DNA of 64,000 bases. Source: Alteromonas sp. M12. GTDB lineage: Bacteria > Pseudomonadota > Gammaproteobacteria > Enterobacterales > Alteromonadaceae. Shown here in pieces: positions 36,737 to 47,330 of the stretch. Position numbers and translations under genes: made by a program. The DNA is taken from NCBI RefSeq assembly GCF_037478005.1, contig NZ_CP144164.1, positions 62,001-126,000 on the forward strand, given 5' to 3'. Below the pieces are notes generated by a model. It ran no database searches. It was not told where the DNA came from and worked only from the letters and a program-made list of their open reading frames with translations. Positions within the stretch are counted from its first letter, which is position 1, and every line of letters starts with the position of its first letter.

Positions 36737-39181
36737 ATGAAGTCTTTTCTTAGCCTTACTAACAAAATGCTCCTACTGTTGCTGGTTTTTTTATTGGTTT
36801 TGGGAATATCTATGTCCTTTCTCTGGTTACAAAAAACCAATCAGGACTTCATACTCAAACAACAAGAAATCAAGCATCAAAATCAAAGTCAATACCTACT
36901 ATTAAATAAGATATTTGGCGCCCGCATTGAGTCTTGGGTTGAGATGTTGGTTCAGTTACATCAGAACGAGCCTGAACCGATTCAAGCATTAGCTAAAACC
37001 TTATCTTCTCGTTTTGAGTTTTTGCAATTGAACATGCAAGTGGAAGAAGGTTGGCTTTTCGATAGCCAAAAAAACCTAATGTATTCCTCTGAATCGGATA
37101 TACCACCGCATATTCTGAAAAATACGGAGTATGTTTTTGAAAATCAGTCACCTAAAGAAAGCACATTTTGTGTACCTCAGTGTTCACAGATTTTGTCTAT
37201 TCCTCTGTTTCAGGCAGATGGAAGTGTAGCAGTCATTACATTGAGTCTAAGTCTAATTGATACACTAGCATTTCTTAATCAGTCTACAGATGCCACCCTT
37301 GCATTAGTTTATGTGTCTAATAAAACTGAGGCTAAATATGCTCGGGATTTCCGAATAAGAGAACCATTGGCGGTTAAACATTTTGACTTATTTGAACCCT
37401 TAATTGATTCGTTTCCGGCAAAGCTAACCATTGATAAACTTACCGTTGAAGGAGCCCAGTTAAATATCAACAATAAACATTATTTTGCTGTGGTTATTCC
37501 AATGTCGACTGTAAATGCCGATGATGATTATATTTTGGCAGCATACGATATTACGCCAATGATGTTAGCCCACCGGGCTTACCAACAAACTATACTGATC
37601 ACTGCATCTGTGGTGTTTGTGCTGGCCATGTTGTTATTCTATTTGATTACCAACAGCGTACGTCAGCGCTTAATTGATTTCAGCGAACGCTTGCCGCTGT
37701 TAGCGTTGCGGGAGTATCAACAATTTAGACTCCGAAACAGAGTGACTACACATTATTTTAAAGATGAGCTGGACACCCTAAATGCCTCCGCTAATAAACT
37801 GGCTGATCGCCTTGAGCAACTTGATAATGAAGTTTTAACCAAAGCCAATGAATTAGAAAAAATGGCTATGTATGACCAGCTAACTAATCTACCCAACCGG
37901 AATATGTTGGTGAGTAAAACTAAAGAGGCGGTGGCAAAGTTAGTCGAGAGTGAAAAGTTTGTCGTGTTAATGATGTTCGACTTAGATGACTTTAAAAAAG
38001 TAAATGATAGTTATGGGCATACAATTGGCGATGAATTATTAAGAGAGGCTGCAGCTCGTTTCCAAAGTGCATTAGATGAAAATGGCATCGTTTGTCGACT
38101 AGGTGGTGATGAATTTGCAATTTTATTGAACAATGTAGAGGATATCAAAAGTGCCATCAAAGTTGCCGAGAAACTTCTGGATCGCTTTAGAGCGCCGATA
38201 AACGTGGCGCAATTGCGTTTTTATGTATCAACCAGTGTCGGCTTTGCTCACACATCATCGGCAGAAACTAACGTCAATGAACTGATTCGTTGTGCAGACA
38301 TTGCTATGTACCACGCGAAGAACGATGGCGGTAACTGTATCAAGCTATATATCGAATCTATGTCGAAAAACGCCATAGATAAAGTAGCCCTAGAAGATGA
38401 GGCCCGAATTGCTCTTATAAACGATAATTTTAGTTTTTCCTTACAACCCCAGATAGAGCTAAAAACTGGACGTCTTGTGGGGTTTGAAGCCTTGTTGCGC
38501 TGGAATCACCCTGACAGGGGACCTATTTCACCGGGTGATTTCATCCCTATCCTAGAAAACACTGAGTTTATGTTGACCCTTGGATATTGGTGTATTGAAA
38601 ATGCGTTTAGTTTGCTGCAAACGTTTAAACAACAAGGATATCCCGATTTAAAAATAGCAATCAATTTGGCCGGTATTCAATTTCTTGATCCCGATTTAGT
38701 CCCCTATTTAGAGGAAAAAATAAAAAGTTCTGGGTTGAAACCCAGCTTAATCGAATTGGAATTGACCGAGAGAACCTTAGTGTCTGATATCCAGCGTACC
38801 AACGAGATTATGCAAAGGTTAATTGATAAAGGCTTCTTAATTTCTATTGATGATTTTGGCACCGGCTATTCTTCCTTAAGTTACTTGAAAACAATGCCCG
38901 CGAATTTTATTAAAATAGACCGCGCGTTTATTGACGGTATGTTATCCAATGATGCCGATAGGCAGATAGTGGCGGCGACTGTGTCCATGGTGCAAAACTT
39001 AAAAATGAAAGTAATTGCCGAAGGGATAGAAGAACAATTGCAGATTGATTTACTCAAACAGTTTGATTGCAACATGGCGCAAGGTTTCTATATTGCAAAA
39101 CCTATCCCCGAAGATTTGTTGTTCGAAGAGTTACAAAAGTACTGTAAAAATGGAATTTGGCAATACGGTCAGTCGCATTAA
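36737..39181 (+). CDS. Membrane GGDEF-EAL c-di-GMP turnover protein
   Basis: 814 aa. One membrane segment at about residues 11-30 and a second at about 283-303 enclose a periplasmic sensor region of about 250 residues. A HAMP-like and coiled stretch (about 305-370) follows. The GGDEF motif RLGGDEF lies near residue 455. The EAL domain begins near residue 580 (GFEALLRWNHP) with ELTER, IDDFGTGYSSL, KIDRAFID and AEGIE all intact, so both cyclase and phosphodiesterase activity are possible. Its operon partners, a periplasmic binding protein and a porin-like protein, suggest that it reads out an extracytoplasmic signal (inference). Confidence 0.93.
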   Translation: MKSFLSLTNKMLLLLLVFLLVLGISMSFLWLQKTNQDFILKQQEIKHQNQSQYLLLNKIFGARIESWVEMLVQLHQNEPEPIQALAKTLSSRFEFLQLNMQVEEGWLFDSQKNLMYSSESDIPPHILKNTEYVFENQSPKESTFCVPQCSQILSIPLFQADGSVAVITLSLSLIDTLAFLNQSTDATLALVYVSNKTEAKYARDFRIREPLAVKHFDLFEPLIDSFPAKLTIDKLTVEGAQLNINNKHYFAVVIPMSTVNADDDYILAAYDITPMMLAHRAYQQTILITASVVFVLAMLLFYLITNSVRQRLIDFSERLPLLALREYQQFRLRNRVTTHYFKDELDTLNASANKLADRLEQLDNEVLTKANELEKMAMYDQLTNLPNRNMLVSKTKEAVAKLVESEKFVVLMMFDLDDFKKVNDSYGHTIGDELLREAAARFQSALDENGIVCRLGGDEFAILLNNVEDIKSAIKVAEKLLDRFRAPINVAQLRFYVSTSVGFAHTSSAETNVNELIRCADIAMYHAKNDGGNCIKLYIESMSKNAIDKVALEDEARIALINDNFSFSLQPQIELKTGRLVGFEALLRWNHPDRGPISPGDFIPILENTEFMLTLGYWCIENAFSLLQTFKQQGYPDLKIAINLAGIQFLDPDLVPYLEEKIKSSGLKPSLIELELTERTLVSDIQRTNEIMQRLIDKGFLISIDDFGTGYSSLSYLKTMPANFIKIDRAFIDGMLSNDADRQIVAATVSMVQNLKMKVIAEGIEEQLQIDLLKQFDCNMAQGFYIAKPIPEDLLFEELQKYCKNGIWQYGQSH

Positions 39182-39361
39182 TTGCGTGCAAAGATTGCGA
39201 TTGTGACTGCCATGTCCAGTTCGCCTTCTGTGCTAAATTCCGTGTGTAATTAAATCCTTACACCTCAACATGTCCTATAATTAGTGCCAAAGCAGTGGCA
39301 CAACGTATTACCTAGCGAAAATTTCTTTTAATATAGCGCCATCTAATTCATTGGGGGCAAT

Positions 39362-40558
39362 ATGAGTCAATCATTCTACCAACATCTCAATCAGCAAATT
39401 GAACAAGTCAAACAAGATGGCTTGTATAAATCCGAGCGTGTAATTACTTCAGCCCAGAGCGCTGATATAGTTGTTCAAAGCGGTGAACATGTACTTAATT
39501 TTTGTGCTAATAATTATTTAGGATTAGCCAATCATGAGGCGTTAATTGCCGCCGCTAAAGACGGTTTAGATGAGCATGGATTTGGTATGGCCTCGGTGCG
39601 CTTTATCTGTGGAACCCAAGATATCCATAAGCAGTTAGAGCAAAAAATCAGTGCTTTTTTGGGAATGCAGGACACCATTTTATATCCATCATGTTTTGAT
39701 GCTAATGGCGGTTTGTTTGAGACTATTATGGGCCCTGAAGATGCCATTATCTCTGATGCTTTGAATCATGCCAGTATTATTGACGGTGTTCGTCTATGCA
39801 AAGCCAAGCGATATCGTTATGCGAATAACGACATGCAAGCCTTGGAAGAGCAATTGATTCAAGCCGAAAAAGATGGCGCACGTTTTAAATTAATTGCCAC
39901 CGATGGCGTTTTCTCGATGGATGGTGTGATAGCCGATTTGCATAGTATTTGCGACTTAGCTGACAAATACGATGCCATGGTAATGGTCGATGATTGTCAT
40001 GCTACTGGGTTTGTCGGTGAAAACGGACGCGGTAGCCATGAATACAATGATGTTATGGGGCGGGTAGATATCATTACCGGTACTCTTGGTAAAGCGCTTG
40101 GCGGTGCATCAGGTGGTTACACATCAGGTAAAAAAGAAGTCGTCGAATGGTTGCGTCAACGCTCTCGACCATATTTGTTTTCTAATTCTGTTGCACCTCC
40201 AATTGTTGCCGCGTCATTGAAAGTATTTTCGATGCTGGAGCAAGGGCATGAATTACGCCAGCAACTTAACCGAAATGCTAAACATTTTAGAAGCCGTATG
40301 GAAAGTGCCGGTTTTACCTTGTCAGGCAAAGACCATGCAATTATTCCGGTGATGTTAGGTGACGCGAAGCTAGCCAGTGAAATGGCTGACAAGATGTTAG
40401 AACGAGGCATTTATGTGGTTGGCTTCTCTTTTCCTGTTGTACCAAAAGGGCAAGCGCGAATTCGCACGCAAATGTCTGCCGCTCACTCAATCGAGCAGGT
40501 TGATCGTGCAATCGATGCTTTTATCGATGTCGGTCGTGAATTGAAGGTGATCTCATGA
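39362..40558 (+). CDS. kbl: Glycine C-acetyltransferase (2-amino-3-ketobutyrate CoA ligase)
   Basis: 398 aa, full length. The PLP enzyme shows [31 protein letters not shown] and the lysine loop [13 protein letters not shown]. It converts 2-amino-3-ketobutyrate plus CoA to glycine and acetyl-CoA. The stop overlaps the tdh start by 4 bases (ATGA), making a tight threonine-degradation operon. Confidence 0.97.
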   Translation: MSQSFYQHLNQQIEQVKQDGLYKSERVITSAQSADIVVQSGEHVLNFCANNYLGLANHEALIAAAKDGLDEHGFGMASVRFICGTQDIHKQLEQKISAFLGMQDTILYPSCFDANGGLFETIMGPEDAIISDALNHASIIDGVRLCKAKRYRYANNDMQALEEQLIQAEKDGARFKLIATDGVFSMDGVIADLHSICDLADKYDAMVMVDDCHATGFVGENGRGSHEYNDVMGRVDIITGTLGKALGGASGGYTSGKKEVVEWLRQRSRPYLFSNSVAPPIVAASLKVFSMLEQGHELRQQLNRNAKHFRSRMESAGFTLSGKDHAIIPVMLGDAKLASEMADKMLERGIYVVGFSFPVVPKGQARIRTQMSAAHSIEQVDRAIDAFIDVGRELKVIS

Positions 40559-41577
40559 AATCACTTGCGAAATTATACCCCGAAAAAGGGATATGGATGA
40601 ACGATGCTCCTGTCCCTGAAGTTGGTCACAATGATCTACTAATTAAAATCAATAAAACCGCAATATGTGGCACAGACATGCATATTTATCAATGGGACGA
40701 ATGGTCACAAAATACCATTCCTGTGCCAATGATTGTAGGTCATGAATATGTTGGCGTAGTGGTTGAAATTGGTCAGGAAGTCAGAGGTTTTAACATAGGG
40801 GATCGGGTCTCTGGTGAAGGACACATAACTTGCGGGCACTGTCGAAACTGTCGTGCTGGTAGACGCCACTTGTGTCGCAATACCGAAGGTGTTGGTGTAA
40901 ATCGCCCTGGGGCTTTTGCTGAGTACCTGGTGATTCCTGCGTTTAATGCATTTAAAATTCCCGACAATATCAGCGATGAGCTAGCGTCGATTTTTGACCC
41001 TTTTGGCAATGCAGTTCACACTGCTTTGTCATTTGACTTGGTTGGCGAAGATGTATTGATCACCGGGGCTGGTCCTATTGGTATTATGGCTGCAGCTGTG
41101 GCAAAGCATGCCGGTGCTAGGTATGTGGTTATCACCGACATCAACGATTATCGCTTAGATTTGGCTAACAAAATGGGCGCAACTCGCACGGTAAATGTCG
41201 CCACTCAAAATTTGCAAGATGTGATGCTTGAATTAGGGATGACCGAAGGGTTTGATGTTGGTTTAGAAATGTCAGGCGTCCCCTCTGCATTACGAGATAT
41301 GCTGGCTAAAATGAATAATGGTGGTAAAGTTGCCATGTTGGGCATTCCACCTAAAGATGTGGCAATAGACTGGAACCAAGTGATTTTCAAAGGTTTAACC
41401 ATTAAAGGTGTTTATGGCCGTGAAATGTTTGAAACTTGGTATAAAATGGCTAGTCTCTTGCAGTCAGGATTGAACTTAGATCCTATTATTACCCATCAGT
41501 TTTCTATCGACGACTTCCAACAAGGCTTTGATGCTATGGAGTCGGGACAATCTGGTAAAGTGATATTAAATTGGTAG
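40555..41577 (+). CDS. tdh: L-threonine 3-dehydrogenase
   Basis: 340 aa. A zinc alcohol-dehydrogenase-family enzyme with [15 protein letters not shown] (catalytic zinc cysteine), VGHEYVGVV, the structural zinc cysteines [15 protein letters not shown] and the NAD-binding [14 protein letters not shown]. It oxidises L-threonine to 2-amino-3-ketobutyrate. It overlaps kbl by 4 bases. Confidence 0.98.
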   Translation: MKSLAKLYPEKGIWMNDAPVPEVGHNDLLIKINKTAICGTDMHIYQWDEWSQNTIPVPMIVGHEYVGVVVEIGQEVRGFNIGDRVSGEGHITCGHCRNCRAGRRHLCRNTEGVGVNRPGAFAEYLVIPAFNAFKIPDNISDELASIFDPFGNAVHTALSFDLVGEDVLITGAGPIGIMAAAVAKHAGARYVVITDINDYRLDLANKMGATRTVNVATQNLQDVMLELGMTEGFDVGLEMSGVPSALRDMLAKMNNGGKVAMLGIPPKDVAIDWNQVIFKGLTIKGVYGREMFETWYKMASLLQSGLNLDPIITHQFSIDDFQQGFDAMESGQSGKVILNW

Positions 41578-41610
41578 TCGTTAACTAAACAATAGTAAAT
41601 AGGGGTAGAT

Positions 41611-41937
41611 TTGGAGCAGTTCGAACATATTTCCGTAGAACAAACACAAGCTCTTTTGTTAGACAAAAAAGCGCAACTAGTAGACATTCGAGATGAACAG
41701 TCATTTGCGGCTGGTCATATTGAAGGTGCGGTGCATTTAACCAATGGTAGTTTGCAGCAGTTTATGTCAGAAACTGAATTCGAAACCCCGGTTATTGTTT
41801 GTTGTTATCATGGTATTAGTAGCCAACAAGCGGCTCAATTTTTGATTCATCAGGGCTTCGAGCAAGTTTATAGCATGGATGGTGGTTTTGAAGCTTGGAA
41901 GGCTGCCATGCCTTTCGTCTCTCAGGAAGCAGACTAA
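41611..41937 (+). CDS. glpE: Thiosulfate sulfurtransferase GlpE
   Basis: 108 aa, single rhodanese domain. The catalytic cysteine is in [16 protein letters not shown], corresponding to the GlpE CYHGxSS loop. The start is TTG at 41611 with AGGGG 5 bases upstream. It transfers sulfane sulfur from thiosulfate. glpG follows 4 bases later, as in the enterobacterial glpEG pair. Confidence 0.93.
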   Translation: MEQFEHISVEQTQALLLDKKAQLVDIRDEQSFAAGHIEGAVHLTNGSLQQFMSETEFETPVIVCCYHGISSQQAAQFLIHQGFEQVYSMDGGFEAWKAAMPFVSQEAD

Positions 41938-41941
41938 AATT

Positions 41942-42808
41942 GTGAGTAAATCTCTCGAGTTAGTTAGCTTTGGCCATGAAAGTCCTGCAATGTTGTTGGT
42001 TACTTACTTAATTAGCCAGAATATCCCAGCTAGTTATGCTTATGCAGAAGGAGACTTAAACCATCAAGTCTTACTTGACGATCCTGCCTGCCTTCAAGAA
42101 GCCGCGTTTATTGTTAAGGAATTTGTCGATAACCCGACAGATCCTAAGTATCAGAAACACGCTTGGGAATTAGAGCAACAACTCTTACGTTCTAGACAAA
42201 AATCAGTATTCCCCAAACTGCGTTGGAGTATGTTCCAACAAACCCCGTTCATGTGGCTGATAATGGGCATATGTATTCTGGTTTATTTGGGTTCTATCGC
42301 GGGTGGCTTCATTTGGGTCAGAGAGAACCTGATGTTATTGCCCTGGTCTTTACTGATTGAAACAGGGGAATGGTGGAGAGCTATTACGCCTGCATTTATT
42401 CACTTTGACGAAATGCACATTATTTTTAATCTGCTTTGGTGGTGGTTAGCCGGCAAGGAAATTGAGAAGAAGTTTGGTTCTAGCACCTTACTGTTAGTCT
42501 TTTTGATAACTGCAATTATTCCTAATATTGGTCAATTACTGATGTCAGGTCCTGATTTTGGTGGTTTGTCTGGTGTGGTATATGGAATTATTGGTTTTGT
42601 GTGGTGGTGCGGCTGGCTGCGTCCACAATGGGGACTCGCATTACCTAACTACATTATTGGTTTTTCGTTAGTCTGGTTGGTCTTAGGGTATATCGATGTA
42701 TTATGGGTTTCGGTTGCCAATACCGCTCATACTTTAGGCTTGGTATGCGGATGCGCAATTGCTTGGTGCTACGTTTACTTCACTCAAAAAAGCCACAGTA
42801 AAAACTAA
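41942..42808 (+). CDS. glpG: Rhomboid intramembrane serine protease GlpG
   Basis: About 288 aa from the GTG at 41942 (AGGAAG upstream); the longer frame starting at 41879 would overlap glpE. The cytoplasmic N-terminal domain (about 1-85) precedes six membrane helices. Catalytic serine GGLSGVVYG and histidine NTAHTLGLVCG are both present, as are the oxyanion-type residues HIIFNLLWWW. It cleaves membrane-spanning segments. Confidence 0.94.
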   Translation: MSKSLELVSFGHESPAMLLVTYLISQNIPASYAYAEGDLNHQVLLDDPACLQEAAFIVKEFVDNPTDPKYQKHAWELEQQLLRSRQKSVFPKLRWSMFQQTPFMWLIMGICILVYLGSIAGGFIWVRENLMLLPWSLLIETGEWWRAITPAFIHFDEMHIIFNLLWWWLAGKEIEKKFGSSTLLLVFLITAIIPNIGQLLMSGPDFGGLSGVVYGIIGFVWWCGWLRPQWGLALPNYIIGFSLVWLVLGYIDVLWVSVANTAHTLGLVCGCAIAWCYVYFTQKSHSKN

Positions 42809-42823
42809 CTTACAACAGGCTAG

Positions 42824-43228
42824 CTATCCGCCTTGCACAATAAATTTAGTGATGATGATGTCTTTTATCATCGGTTTACCCGTTTCTTTTTCCATTAACT
42901 CTCTAAGTCGTTCAAGGCTGCTTCTGCGGAAGTCTTCTCTGCCGGTAAGAGATTTTACTTTGTCTTTTGGTTGTCTGCCGAGTATGTCTATGACTGTCGC
43001 TCTTAATAGTGGCGAATGGTGCTCAACAGCTTCAATATAATCCGCATCTTCCAACATTAGCTCTATAGTCGTGCGGACAAAACCTAAATTGTTCGCGTTG
43101 GAGCCTAAAAAGTTAGTAACGATATCTGGCTCTAATCCATAATAAGCGAAATTTGATTGGCCGTGGACGGTTCCAATAAATTGACTTGAAGTAATCGCTA
43201 GAATGAACGCAAAAAGCACAGATTTCAT
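42824..43228 (-). CDS. Orphan FliL-family protein
   Basis: 134 aa. A signal peptide (residues about 1-23) is followed by a FliL-like domain: NNLGFVRTTIELMLEDADYIEAVEHHSPLLRATVIDIL order, then RERLRELMEKETGKPMIKDIIITKFIVQ-type ending. FliL supports the flagellar stator, but no flagellar gene is nearby. Unlike flagellar FliL, it seems to have a cleavable signal rather than a membrane anchor. It is convergent with glpG. Confidence 0.82.
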   Translation of the reverse strand: MKSVLFAFILAITSSQFIGTVHGQSNFAYYGLEPDIVTNFLGSNANNLGFVRTTIELMLEDADYIEAVEHHSPLLRATVIDILGRQPKDKVKSLTGREDFRRSSLERLRELMEKETGKPMIKDIIITKFIVQGG

Positions 43229-43401
43229 ATTGTTATCTCGAATTATTTAAATGCGAATTTTAATGGCTTTATTAAGTGCCAATTCAAATGTCTTTAGTTT
43301 AGCAATTGTAGAGAATTAATTTAACCAATTTGCCTATTACAAACTGAAGATTATAATCTTTACACTTTGGCGATAAATCTTATCAACCTATTATCTTCAG
43401 T

Positions 43402-44022
43402 ATGTTAGCAGCTATTGGTATGATAGCGTCATATTTTCATGGACTTAGCGCAATTTTGATTCAGCAAACTCAATTTCCCGTTTCAATCCCAGCAAATTGG
43501 TTGTCAGCAGACGATCTTACTGTTAGCGATCCCTATCTAAAAAATTGGCTTTTAGATACCGGCTCACTTACTGAACGATTGCAATCACACTGTGCGGATT
43601 TTAAGCTTGAATTAATAGGTCAACGGCAGATGCAGCCAGAGCTTGAGGAATTGACCCAACTTAGTTCAGGTTCTCTGTTAGTAAATGACACTCAATGGCA
43701 AGTTAGAGAAGTGATTTTATGTGGTAATGGCCAGCCTTGGGTGTTTGCTCGTTCGATTTTGCCGCAACAACTTTGTGAAATGGATTTAGTCGAGTTGGGA
43801 AATCAACCATTGGGAAAAATTATCTTCAATGATAGTCGGTTTGTACGCAGTCCATTTCAGCTGTTAAAGTTACCCGATACGCGTCACTTTTCTGATTTGC
43901 TAGCAATTTCAGCGCAGCGTCCAGTGTGGGGGCGTCGCTCGGTGTTTGATTTTAAGCAACTACAGTTGATGGTCGCAGAGATATTTCTTCCTGATTGTCC
44001 AGCTTACTCTAAACAAGGCTAA
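43402..44022 (+). CDS. ubiC: Chorismate lyase
   Basis: 206 aa. The WLSADDLTVSDPYLKNWLLDTGSLTERL start region, the VREVILCGNGQPWVFARSILP core and the WGRRSVF C-terminal motif are those of UbiC. It makes 4-hydroxybenzoate for ubiquinone. The first methionine is accepted, but the N-terminus is longer than in E. coli, so the true start may lie a few codons downstream. ubiA follows 2 bases later. Confidence 0.92.
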   Translation: MLAAIGMIASYFHGLSAILIQQTQFPVSIPANWLSADDLTVSDPYLKNWLLDTGSLTERLQSHCADFKLELIGQRQMQPELEELTQLSSGSLLVNDTQWQVREVILCGNGQPWVFARSILPQQLCEMDLVELGNQPLGKIIFNDSRFVRSPFQLLKLPDTRHFSDLLAISAQRPVWGRRSVFDFKQLQLMVAEIFLPDCPAYSKQG

Positions 44023-44024
44023 AT

Positions 44025-44882
44025 ATGGGGAATAGTAAAGTTCACGCATTGATCAGATTGGCCCGTATGGATAAACCAATAGGTAGCTATTTATTGTTGT
44101 GGCCGACGGTCTGGGCATTGCTAATCGCTGCCCAAGGCAATCCACCAATACAGATAGTTATTGTTTTTGTTATTGGTGTCTTTGCGATGCGCAGTGCTGG
44201 ATGTGTTATCAATGATTATGCGGACCGGCATGTGGATGGCAAAGTTGAACGTACTAAATCACGGCCATTAGTCAGTGGAGAAGTATCTGAAAAAGAAGCC
44301 TTGTTACTGTTTGCCGGGTTAGTACTTATTTCTCTTTTATTGGTTTTAACCCTCAACTATCAAACAATTCTTTTGTCGTTTGGGGCGTTAGCGTTAGCGA
44401 TTATCTATCCGTTTATGAAGCGTTTTACCAACCTTCCTCAAGTGGTGTTAGGTGCTGCTTTTAGTTGGTCAATTCCAATGGCTTTCATGGCGATCAACGA
44501 ACATCTCAATTGGATTGCTTGGTTACTTTTTTTGATAAACGTGATCTGGACTGTGGGTTATGACACTGAATATGCCATGGTCGACCGAGATGATGATCTA
44601 AAAATTGGGGTTAAGTCCACAGCCGTGCTATTTGGTCAGGCCGACAAACTTGCTGTGGGTATCACCCAAATAGTCACTTTGCTGTTGCTGGGATTTGTGG
44701 CTTACTATTTAAACATGACATGGCCAATGTATATTTCGCTTTTGGCCATGGCAGGATTTTTTGTTTACCAACAGTATCTAATTAAGGATAGAAACAGAGT
44801 GAATTGTTTTAAAGCATTTTTAAACAACCATTACGCAGGTATGGGCGTAGCAATTGGAATGCTTTGTCACTATTGGTTATAG
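44025..44882 (+). CDS. ubiA: 4-hydroxybenzoate octaprenyltransferase
   Basis: 285 aa with about 8 membrane helices. The two aspartate-rich sites are NDYADRHVDGKVERTKSRPL and DTEYAMVDRDDDLKIGVKST. It prenylates 4-hydroxybenzoate in the inner membrane. It is in an operon with ubiC and convergent with ubiK. Confidence 0.97.
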   Translation: MGNSKVHALIRLARMDKPIGSYLLLWPTVWALLIAAQGNPPIQIVIVFVIGVFAMRSAGCVINDYADRHVDGKVERTKSRPLVSGEVSEKEALLLFAGLVLISLLLVLTLNYQTILLSFGALALAIIYPFMKRFTNLPQVVLGAAFSWSIPMAFMAINEHLNWIAWLLFLINVIWTVGYDTEYAMVDRDDDLKIGVKSTAVLFGQADKLAVGITQIVTLLLLGFVAYYLNMTWPMYISLLAMAGFFVYQQYLIKDRNRVNCFKAFLNNHYAGMGVAIGMLCHYWL

Positions 44883-44899
44883 TCGTTCGAAAACCGAAT

Positions 44900-45163
44900 T
44901 TAGTTAGTCTTTTCAGTTGAAGGACTTGGATTTTCCAACTTATCTAGTCTAACTTCTAAGGCTTCGAGTTTTTCTCGTGTGCGAATCAGCACCTGACTTT
45001 GTACATCAAACTCTTCCCTGCTTACGAAGTCTAGGCGGCTCAACTGAGATTGAAGAACCTGTTTTACTTTTGCCTCCGCTCCTTCAGCCATGGTTTTCAC
45101 ACCAGGGGGAATCGAATCAGTTATTTGTTTTGCGATATCTTCCAGTTTTTTCGGATCCAACAT
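44900..45163 (-). CDS. ubiK: Ubiquinone biosynthesis accessory factor UbiK
   Basis: About 87 aa from the ATG at 45163, which has GGAGG 9 bases upstream; the frame extends 5 codons further. The BMFP-type sequence MLDPKKLEDIAKQITDSIPPG and the C-terminal coiled coil (about residues 45-80, LIRTREKLEALEVRLDKLE) are characteristic. UbiK binds UbiJ and helps assemble the ubiquinone-making complex. Its place beside ubiCA fits that role. Confidence 0.92.
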   Translation of the reverse strand: MLDPKKLEDIAKQITDSIPPGVKTMAEGAEAKVKQVLQSQLSRLDFVSREEFDVQSQVLIRTREKLEALEVRLDKLENPSPSTEKTN

Positions 45164-45311
45164 GGATAGAGCCTCCAAATAAAAATATGATTGTAACAGA
45201 CGAATGTTGAACTTACTGCATTTGTAGTAAAAGTCCTGAATTGATATAACGATGCTAGCTATTCGGTCGTTAATTTTTTACAATTCCCGGCCATTTTTTA
45301 AAGATACACCC

Positions 45312-47330
45312 ATGAAACTCAACGACGGTCAAAATCAAGCAGTCAAATTTATCTCAGGCCCATGCTTAGTGCTCGCTGGGGCGGGCAGTGGTAAAACTCG
45401 GGTAATTACAAATAAAATCGCATACTTGGTTCAACAGTGTGGTATTCCTGCTCGTCAAATTGCCGCGGTAACTTTCACCAATAAAGCCGCCAGAGAAATG
45501 AAAGAGCGTGTGGCCCAAACTATGGGCAAAAAAGACGCTCGCGGTCTCAAAGTTTCTACCTTCCATACCATGGGTCTGAATATCATCAAGTCGGAGTTTC
45601 GTAGTTTAGGGATCAAACCTGGATTCTCATTATTTGACGACAAAGACACCATGGCCTTGCTAAAAGATCTAACCGAAGACTCTCTTGATGGTGATAAAGA
45701 GCAATTGAGCTTGTTGCAGTCGTGTATTTCAAATTGGAAAAATGATCTAATCTTGCCTGAACAGTTGCAAAAGCGTGCATTGTCGCCCGGAGAAGTGGAA
45801 TTTGCGAAAGTTTATCATGAATATCAAACACATCTTAGAGCCTACAACGCACTAGATTTTGATGATTTAATCTTGATGCCTACCTTGCTTTTACAAAATA
45901 ATGAAACCGTTCGGCAAAAATGGCAAAACAAAATTAAATACTTGCTGGTTGATGAATACCAAGATACCAATACGAGTCAGTACGAGCTGGTTAGATTGTT
46001 AGTTGGGGAACGGGCAAGGTTTACTGTGGTAGGGGACGATGACCAATCCATTTACTCGTGGCGCGGAGCCAGACCGCAAAACTTAGTGCTTTTGCAGCAA
46101 GATTTTCCCAGCTTGAAACTAGTAAAACTGGAACAAAACTATCGCTCTTCAGGGCGAATACTTCATAGCGCGAATATTCTCATTCAAAACAATCCTCATG
46201 TGTTCGAAAAAAAGTTGTTTTCAGAATTAGGGTACGGTGAGCCGCTTAAAGTGCTGATTGCAAAGAATGAAGAGCATGAAGCAGAGCGGGTTGTTGCTGA
46301 ACTGCTTGCTCATAAGTTTATGAAGAATACCCAATTTAAAGATTATGCGATTTTGTATCGTGGCAATCATCAATCTCGGTTGTTTGAAAAGATATTGATG
46401 AGTAATCGAATCCCTTACAAAATCAATGGCGGAATGTCGTTCTTTGGTCGCACTGAGGTCAAAGACCTGATGGCTTACTTACGACTATTAGTTAATCAAG
46501 ATGACGACAATGCGCTGCTTAGAGTGATTAACACTCCTACCCGTGGTATTGGCCGTGTTTCCTTAGAAAAGTTAGGTAGCTTTGCCAATCAGTTAGGATG
46601 CTCTATTTTTGAGGCCGCGTGTCATCCGCAATTACACAGCGTTTTAAGCGGCAAAGCCCAGCAGAATATCGAGGCCTTTAGTCGCTGGATTGTTGAAGCT
46701 TCTGACAACGCCGTTCGTGGTGATGGTATTGCTGCCATTCGGGGCATGATCAAAGCTATGCAGTACGAAGAATGGCTTTACGAGTCTAGCACTAGTCCCA
46801 AAGCAGCTGAAATGGCAATGGCAAATATCAGTACGCTTTTCGGTTGGATAAGCGATATGCTCGAAGGCAATGAACTGGACCCACCGATGACCCTGCAAGA
46901 GGTTGTAAATCGGTTAATTTTACGAGATATGATGGAACGTAACGAAGACGCAGAGGAGTCAGATCAGGTACAACTTATGACTTTACATGCGTCTAAAGGA
47001 TTGGAATTTCCTTATGTTTTCATGGTTGGTATGGAAGAAGGACTATTACCGCATCAAAGTAGCATCGATGAAAACAATATCGAAGAAGAGCGACGATTGA
47101 CTTACGTTGGTATTACTCGAGCACAGAAGGAGTTGTTTTTTACCTTAAGCAAAGAACGTCGTCAATTTGGTGAGGTGATTCAACCTGAACCAAGTCGTTT
47201 TCTTTACGAGTTGCCTCAAGATGATATTGTTTGGGAACATAAAAAAGTAAAAGACAGTGCAGAAGTGCGCCAGCAAAAAGGTCAAACTGGAATAGCAAAT
47301 TTGAGAAACATTCTATCTAGTGGGAAGTGA
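45312..47330 (+). CDS. rep: ATP-dependent DNA helicase Rep
   Basis: 672 aa from the ATG at 45312; an upstream in-frame methionine would add 20 residues. [17 protein letters not shown], Walker [17 protein letters not shown], the motif [14 protein letters not shown], Walker [23 protein letters not shown] and [14 protein letters not shown] are standard UvrD-superfamily motifs, and the N-terminus is specifically Rep-like. Rep moves 3' to 5' and clears protein blocks ahead of the fork. It overlaps the convergent GGDEF gene by 18 bases. Confidence 0.97.
   Translation: MKLNDGQNQAVKFISGPCLVLAGAGSGKTRVITNKIAYLVQQCGIPARQIAAVTFTNKAAREMKERVAQTMGKKDARGLKVSTFHTMGLNIIKSEFRSLGIKPGFSLFDDKDTMALLKDLTEDSLDGDKEQLSLLQSCISNWKNDLILPEQLQKRALSPGEVEFAKVYHEYQTHLRAYNALDFDDLILMPTLLLQNNETVRQKWQNKIKYLLVDEYQDTNTSQYELVRLLVGERARFTVVGDDDQSIYSWRGARPQNLVLLQQDFPSLKLVKLEQNYRSSGRILHSANILIQNNPHVFEKKLFSELGYGEPLKVLIAKNEEHEAERVVAELLAHKFMKNTQFKDYAILYRGNHQSRLFEKILMSNRIPYKINGGMSFFGRTEVKDLMAYLRLLVNQDDDNALLRVINTPTRGIGRVSLEKLGSFANQLGCSIFEAACHPQLHSVLSGKAQQNIEAFSRWIVEASDNAVRGDGIAAIRGMIKAMQYEEWLYESSTSPKAAEMAMANISTLFGWISDMLEGNELDPPMTLQEVVNRLILRDMMERNEDAEESDQVQLMTLHASKGLEFPYVFMVGMEEGLLPHQSSIDENNIEEERRLTYVGITRAQKELFFTLSKERRQFGEVIQPEPSRFLYELPQDDIVWEHKKVKDSAEVRQQKGQTGIANLRNILSSGK

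Noticed and set aside
41879..42808. 309-codon version of GlpG starting inside glpE
   Set aside because: The first 21 residues are read from glpE in another frame. The GTG at 41942 has a ribosome-binding site and gives the normal GlpG N-terminus.
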